DNA from: Gaeumannomyces sp. JS-464
Taxonomy: Eukaryota > Ascomycota > Sordariomycetes > Magnaporthales > Magnaporthaceae
Assembly (NCBI GenBank): GCA_002197995.1
Contig: NGZR01000001.1
Span: 992,001-1,056,000 of the forward strand
DNA: 64,000 bases
Reading direction: 5' to 3'
The notes under the pieces were generated by a model, which made no database searches, was not told where the DNA came from, and saw only the letters and a program-made list of their open reading frames with translations. A program made the translations under genes and the position numbers. Within the stretch, counting starts at the first letter, position 1, and every line of letters starts with the position of its first letter. Below, in pieces: positions 61,421 to 64,000 of this stretch.

Positions 61421-64000
61421 TGTTATGCAGCCTAATAAAAAGCCACACTTTGGTTAAAGCAGTTTATAACCTACCTTATAGCGTACCCTCGCGGTAAAAA
61501 CACTAAAGCGGCTAATGCGCACGTTTAAGCGAGCCTATTGGTTTAATTAATATAATAGTGCTTTAATACCTAATGGAACGCTAATTAGCTTCATTTTAAG
61601 ATTTTTGTTAAAGCACGTAAAGTTAAATTAAAAAGCTTAAAGCCAGCTTAACTTTAAGTTAATTTACCAATAGTTATAAAAAAGCCCTATTATTATAAAG
61701 CCTCGTTAGTTTTAGCAGTTACCTTGTAACATTTACCTTATAACGAGTACCTTTTACCGTTTTACTTTATAACAAATACGTTATATAAATAAATTATATA
61801 AATTATTTGTAAAGTTACTTTGTAATTGAAAAAAGCTTTAAAGCTTTGCAAACTTTAAGCTAATTACGTTAAAATAACTGCTAAATAAAACCTTAAAAGT
61901 TTAGCACCTTATAGGTTAGTTAAAGCAAAACAACTGTATAAAGTTTTAAAAAACAGTAACTTTTAAACATTTACGCAATATATTTGTTGCTTTTATAAAC
62001 TGTTTTTTTAATATTACAGCCCTGGTACGCGGTGTTTTGATATCCTTTTTGTAGTGGTGTAAGTCCTCGTGCGGGGTTTGCTAAAGTTAATTGGTATTTT
62101 GCAAAAGATGGTTTTATTGTTATTGTGATTTGCAAAACACTATTATGTAATAGTTTAATTTTCGCAATGGTTAAATGGAACCGCATTAATAGCAATTACG
62201 CGATGCATATATTTTTGTATAAACTGCAACATATTAAATGTAATCGGCGCGTTGCAGCTTTGCACAGCCTTTTAAGTTGCTTTTTAAAGTCGGTAATTTA
62301 AACATTACCTTTTACAATTGCATTAATATCCCACGCGAAATGATTGTTTATTAATTCGATCGCGATACGCGCATTTAAATTAACGTGGATTTTCCTATTA
62401 TATTCGCGATTTTATTATATCGATAATGTTTTTCTCCTTTTATAAAAAGGATGTGTTTTTTACTTTAAATTGCAAAACTTCCCTTTTTTTTAAATGTATT
62501 TACGATTTCGTTACCGGCGAGCTTTTCGGTATCGTCGTTTTTATTTTAATCGCTTTTTATACGGCACAATCCGCTTTACAACCCGTTGTTTTCGATACCG
62601 CCGTCGTACTATTAGGTATTATTTGCATTTTATATGCCCCGATTATTTGATATGTCGCATATAGCCCACCTTTTATTCGCCATTTACAAAAGCAGCAGCC
62701 TTTTTACCATTCGCGGCACTCGTTAAATTATTCGGCGTTTTTTCATTTGCTGTTAGCACGATGGTTTTTGGAACTCGAGGAGGCTATAAGCGGCATTTCG
62801 GCCGCCGCCGAGGCTTTTACCGCTTTGCGGCACAAATTAAAATAGCGACTAACGTTAAAAAAACGTTCGGGGAAATTTTATAAAGAACGATTCGACATTT
62901 ACTGTTTTTCAAATCCATGCAAAGTTTAATAATAATAGCTTTATGCTTTTAGCTATTAAATTATGTCGTGGTTTCGATAAGGGTGCGGATACGCCTTTTG
63001 TTATCCTTTGTAAAGCTAAGGCAAAAATGCAGGTTTATGTTTTTCAGTTATGCAATATGCGCATTTTCGCGTATATTATTCCTTTTTCCGGCTAAAAAAA
63101 TCACTAAAACATGTTAACTACTAATATTAGTATAAAACCTTTGCTTTCGTAAAAAGCACGAATGGTAGGTTTGGATTTATTAAAAGCACGGATATTTCTT
63201 TTCCGATTTTGTTTTAATTTGCCAATTACGGGAACGTTGTTTTTAATACCGACATTCGTTTACGTTTTTCCGGTTTATTAAAGCGAAGCATCGGTTACGT
63301 GTTTTATTAAATTAAATTTAGCATTTTATTATCCGTAATGTTTTGCAATTTCGGCTTATTTTTATTTAAGTTCTTTTATTTTATAAATTTACTTATTATA
63401 GTGGTAATGTAAATAAGTTATGCAAACGTGGATTGGAAAATTAACGGGCGGATATTATTTTTATTGTTTTGTTTTATATGCTTTGTTTTACTTTAAAGCG
63501 ACAGCGTTTTAACCCCGTTTTTAGCACGCCTATAAATATCGATATAAATTCGCGTTTTTTTAAAGCCGAATCGTCGAAAGGTTAATCGCGGCCGTTTTTA
63601 TCGGCTTCGGAAACATTTATTGTTATTTTAAAAGTAAACTAGCGGCTTTTGCCGGCTTTTAAAATTAAAAACATTAGCTCCACTTTATATTAAAAGCAAT
63701 TTGCCGACTAAATTAAAAAAAAACTATCGTTTTCCTCGTTTAACTGTTTTACAAACGCTTTTAACGCTTTTACTTTAAAGTTTGGTATGTTATATAACTT
63801 CGCTTTTACGAATAATGGTTTATACATTTGCATAAATACACAATTTCCATTTAACCACGTGGCGTTCACCCTATTATACTTACGTAAATCCTCGTTTGCG
63901 AAATAAATGCAAAGCAATTTTTAGCTTTCGAAATGCACCTTTTTAAAGTACTTATCGGTTACCGAAAAATTGCTTTAGCATTTTAGCATTTGCTTATAAT
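61421..64000. other. AT-rich, mostly unassigned
   Basis: Heavily mutated sequence. Fragments such as minus-strand ANPARGLTPLQKGYQ (about 62,040-62,090) read like former protein, but no family was recognised and no right LTR was found. Confidence 0.45.
63708..63917 (-). pseudogene. Possible BTB-like gene relic
   Basis: The frame reads LFVKAKLYNIPNFKVKALKA and continues FVKQLNEEND. The pattern resembles the end of a BTB/POZ domain in fungal proteins, where a YxLAxKYxIPxLKxKAL-like helix pair occurs. It is only 69 codons in a RIP-affected area, with no flanking domain read. It may be chance. Confidence 0.22.

Larger units (their letters stand above)
38331..64000. other. AT-rich block with RIP-type decay
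   Basis: From about 38,330 to the window end the DNA is dominated by TA, AA and TT steps, with no intact long gene. Transposon domains remain readable, but Gln codons have become TAG/TAA, Asp has become Asn in catalytic motifs (YLDD to YLNN), and Cys or His has become Tyr. These are C-to-T and G-to-A changes on both strands, the signature of repeat-induced point mutation. Islands near 40.12-40.27, 55.1-55.2, 57.2-57.6 and 60.0-61.3 kb are less affected. A computed RIP index was not possible here. Confidence 0.85.

Noticed and set aside
38331..64000. Mitochondrial DNA as an explanation for the AT-rich half
   Set aside because: No mitochondrial genes, and the block contains decayed nuclear retrotransposons with LTRs and target duplications, fitting RIP instead.
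1..64000. CRISPR arrays, operons, prokaryotic promoters
   Set aside because: The window is eukaryotic. No regularly spaced repeat array was seen; the tandem repeats present are microsatellites or LTR parts.

Overview
The window is nuclear DNA of a filamentous ascomycete (Pezizomycotina, most likely a Sordariomycete). The evidence is short GT-AG introns, orthologues of typical ascomycete genes (PFA5, ASH1, SF3A1, PAN3, an ER UBX protein, a fungal rhodopsin-domain membrane protein), and a sharp split between a GC-rich gene-bearing half and an AT-rich half ruined by what looks like repeat-induced point mutation (RIP).

Layout of the GC-rich half (1-38,330): the 3' part of a rhodopsin-domain membrane protein (+); about 14 kb almost without genes, holding only a 56-residue protein with three CxxC pairs (-, 3.7-3.9 kb); a Pfa5-type palmitoyltransferase (+, 15.4-17.1 kb) facing an Ash1-like H3K36 methyltransferase (-, 20.5-23.7 kb); the spliceosomal protein SF3A1 (+, 27.8-29.6 kb) facing the deadenylase subunit PAN3 (-, 30.7-34.7 kb); and a UBX/UAS protein of the FAF2/UBXD8 type (+, 36.2-37.9 kb) divergent from PAN3. 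These are unrelated housekeeping genes, not an operon or cluster. Four of the six conserved genes contain a single-base frame break, two of them at homopolymers, which suggests consensus errors rather than dead genes.

Layout of the AT-rich half (38,331-64,000): no intact gene was found. A pogo/Fot1-like transposase relic is split by a chromodomain Ty3/gypsy element (40,119-55,539, target duplication CTAAT). That element is itself split by a second Ty3/gypsy-type element in reverse orientation (42,184-50,207, target duplication GATTA/AATTA). A second decayed copy of the chromovirus near 58 kb lacks the inner insertion and serves as an empty site. Further right are a solo LTR (57,117-57,650, TSD ATTAA), an unrelated solo LTR (59,670-59,940, TSD TTATA), and another copy of the first LTR family (59,985-60,520). 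The last is followed directly by a primer-binding site matching the anticodon arm of initiator tRNA-Met, as in half-tRNA-primed copia/Ty5-type elements.

The most unusual signal is that both Ty3/gypsy elements carry a decayed open frame on the strand opposite to pol, between the end of pol and the 3' LTR. The chromovirus also carries two tRNA-like relics there. All statements come from reading the sequence by eye; no database search was made.
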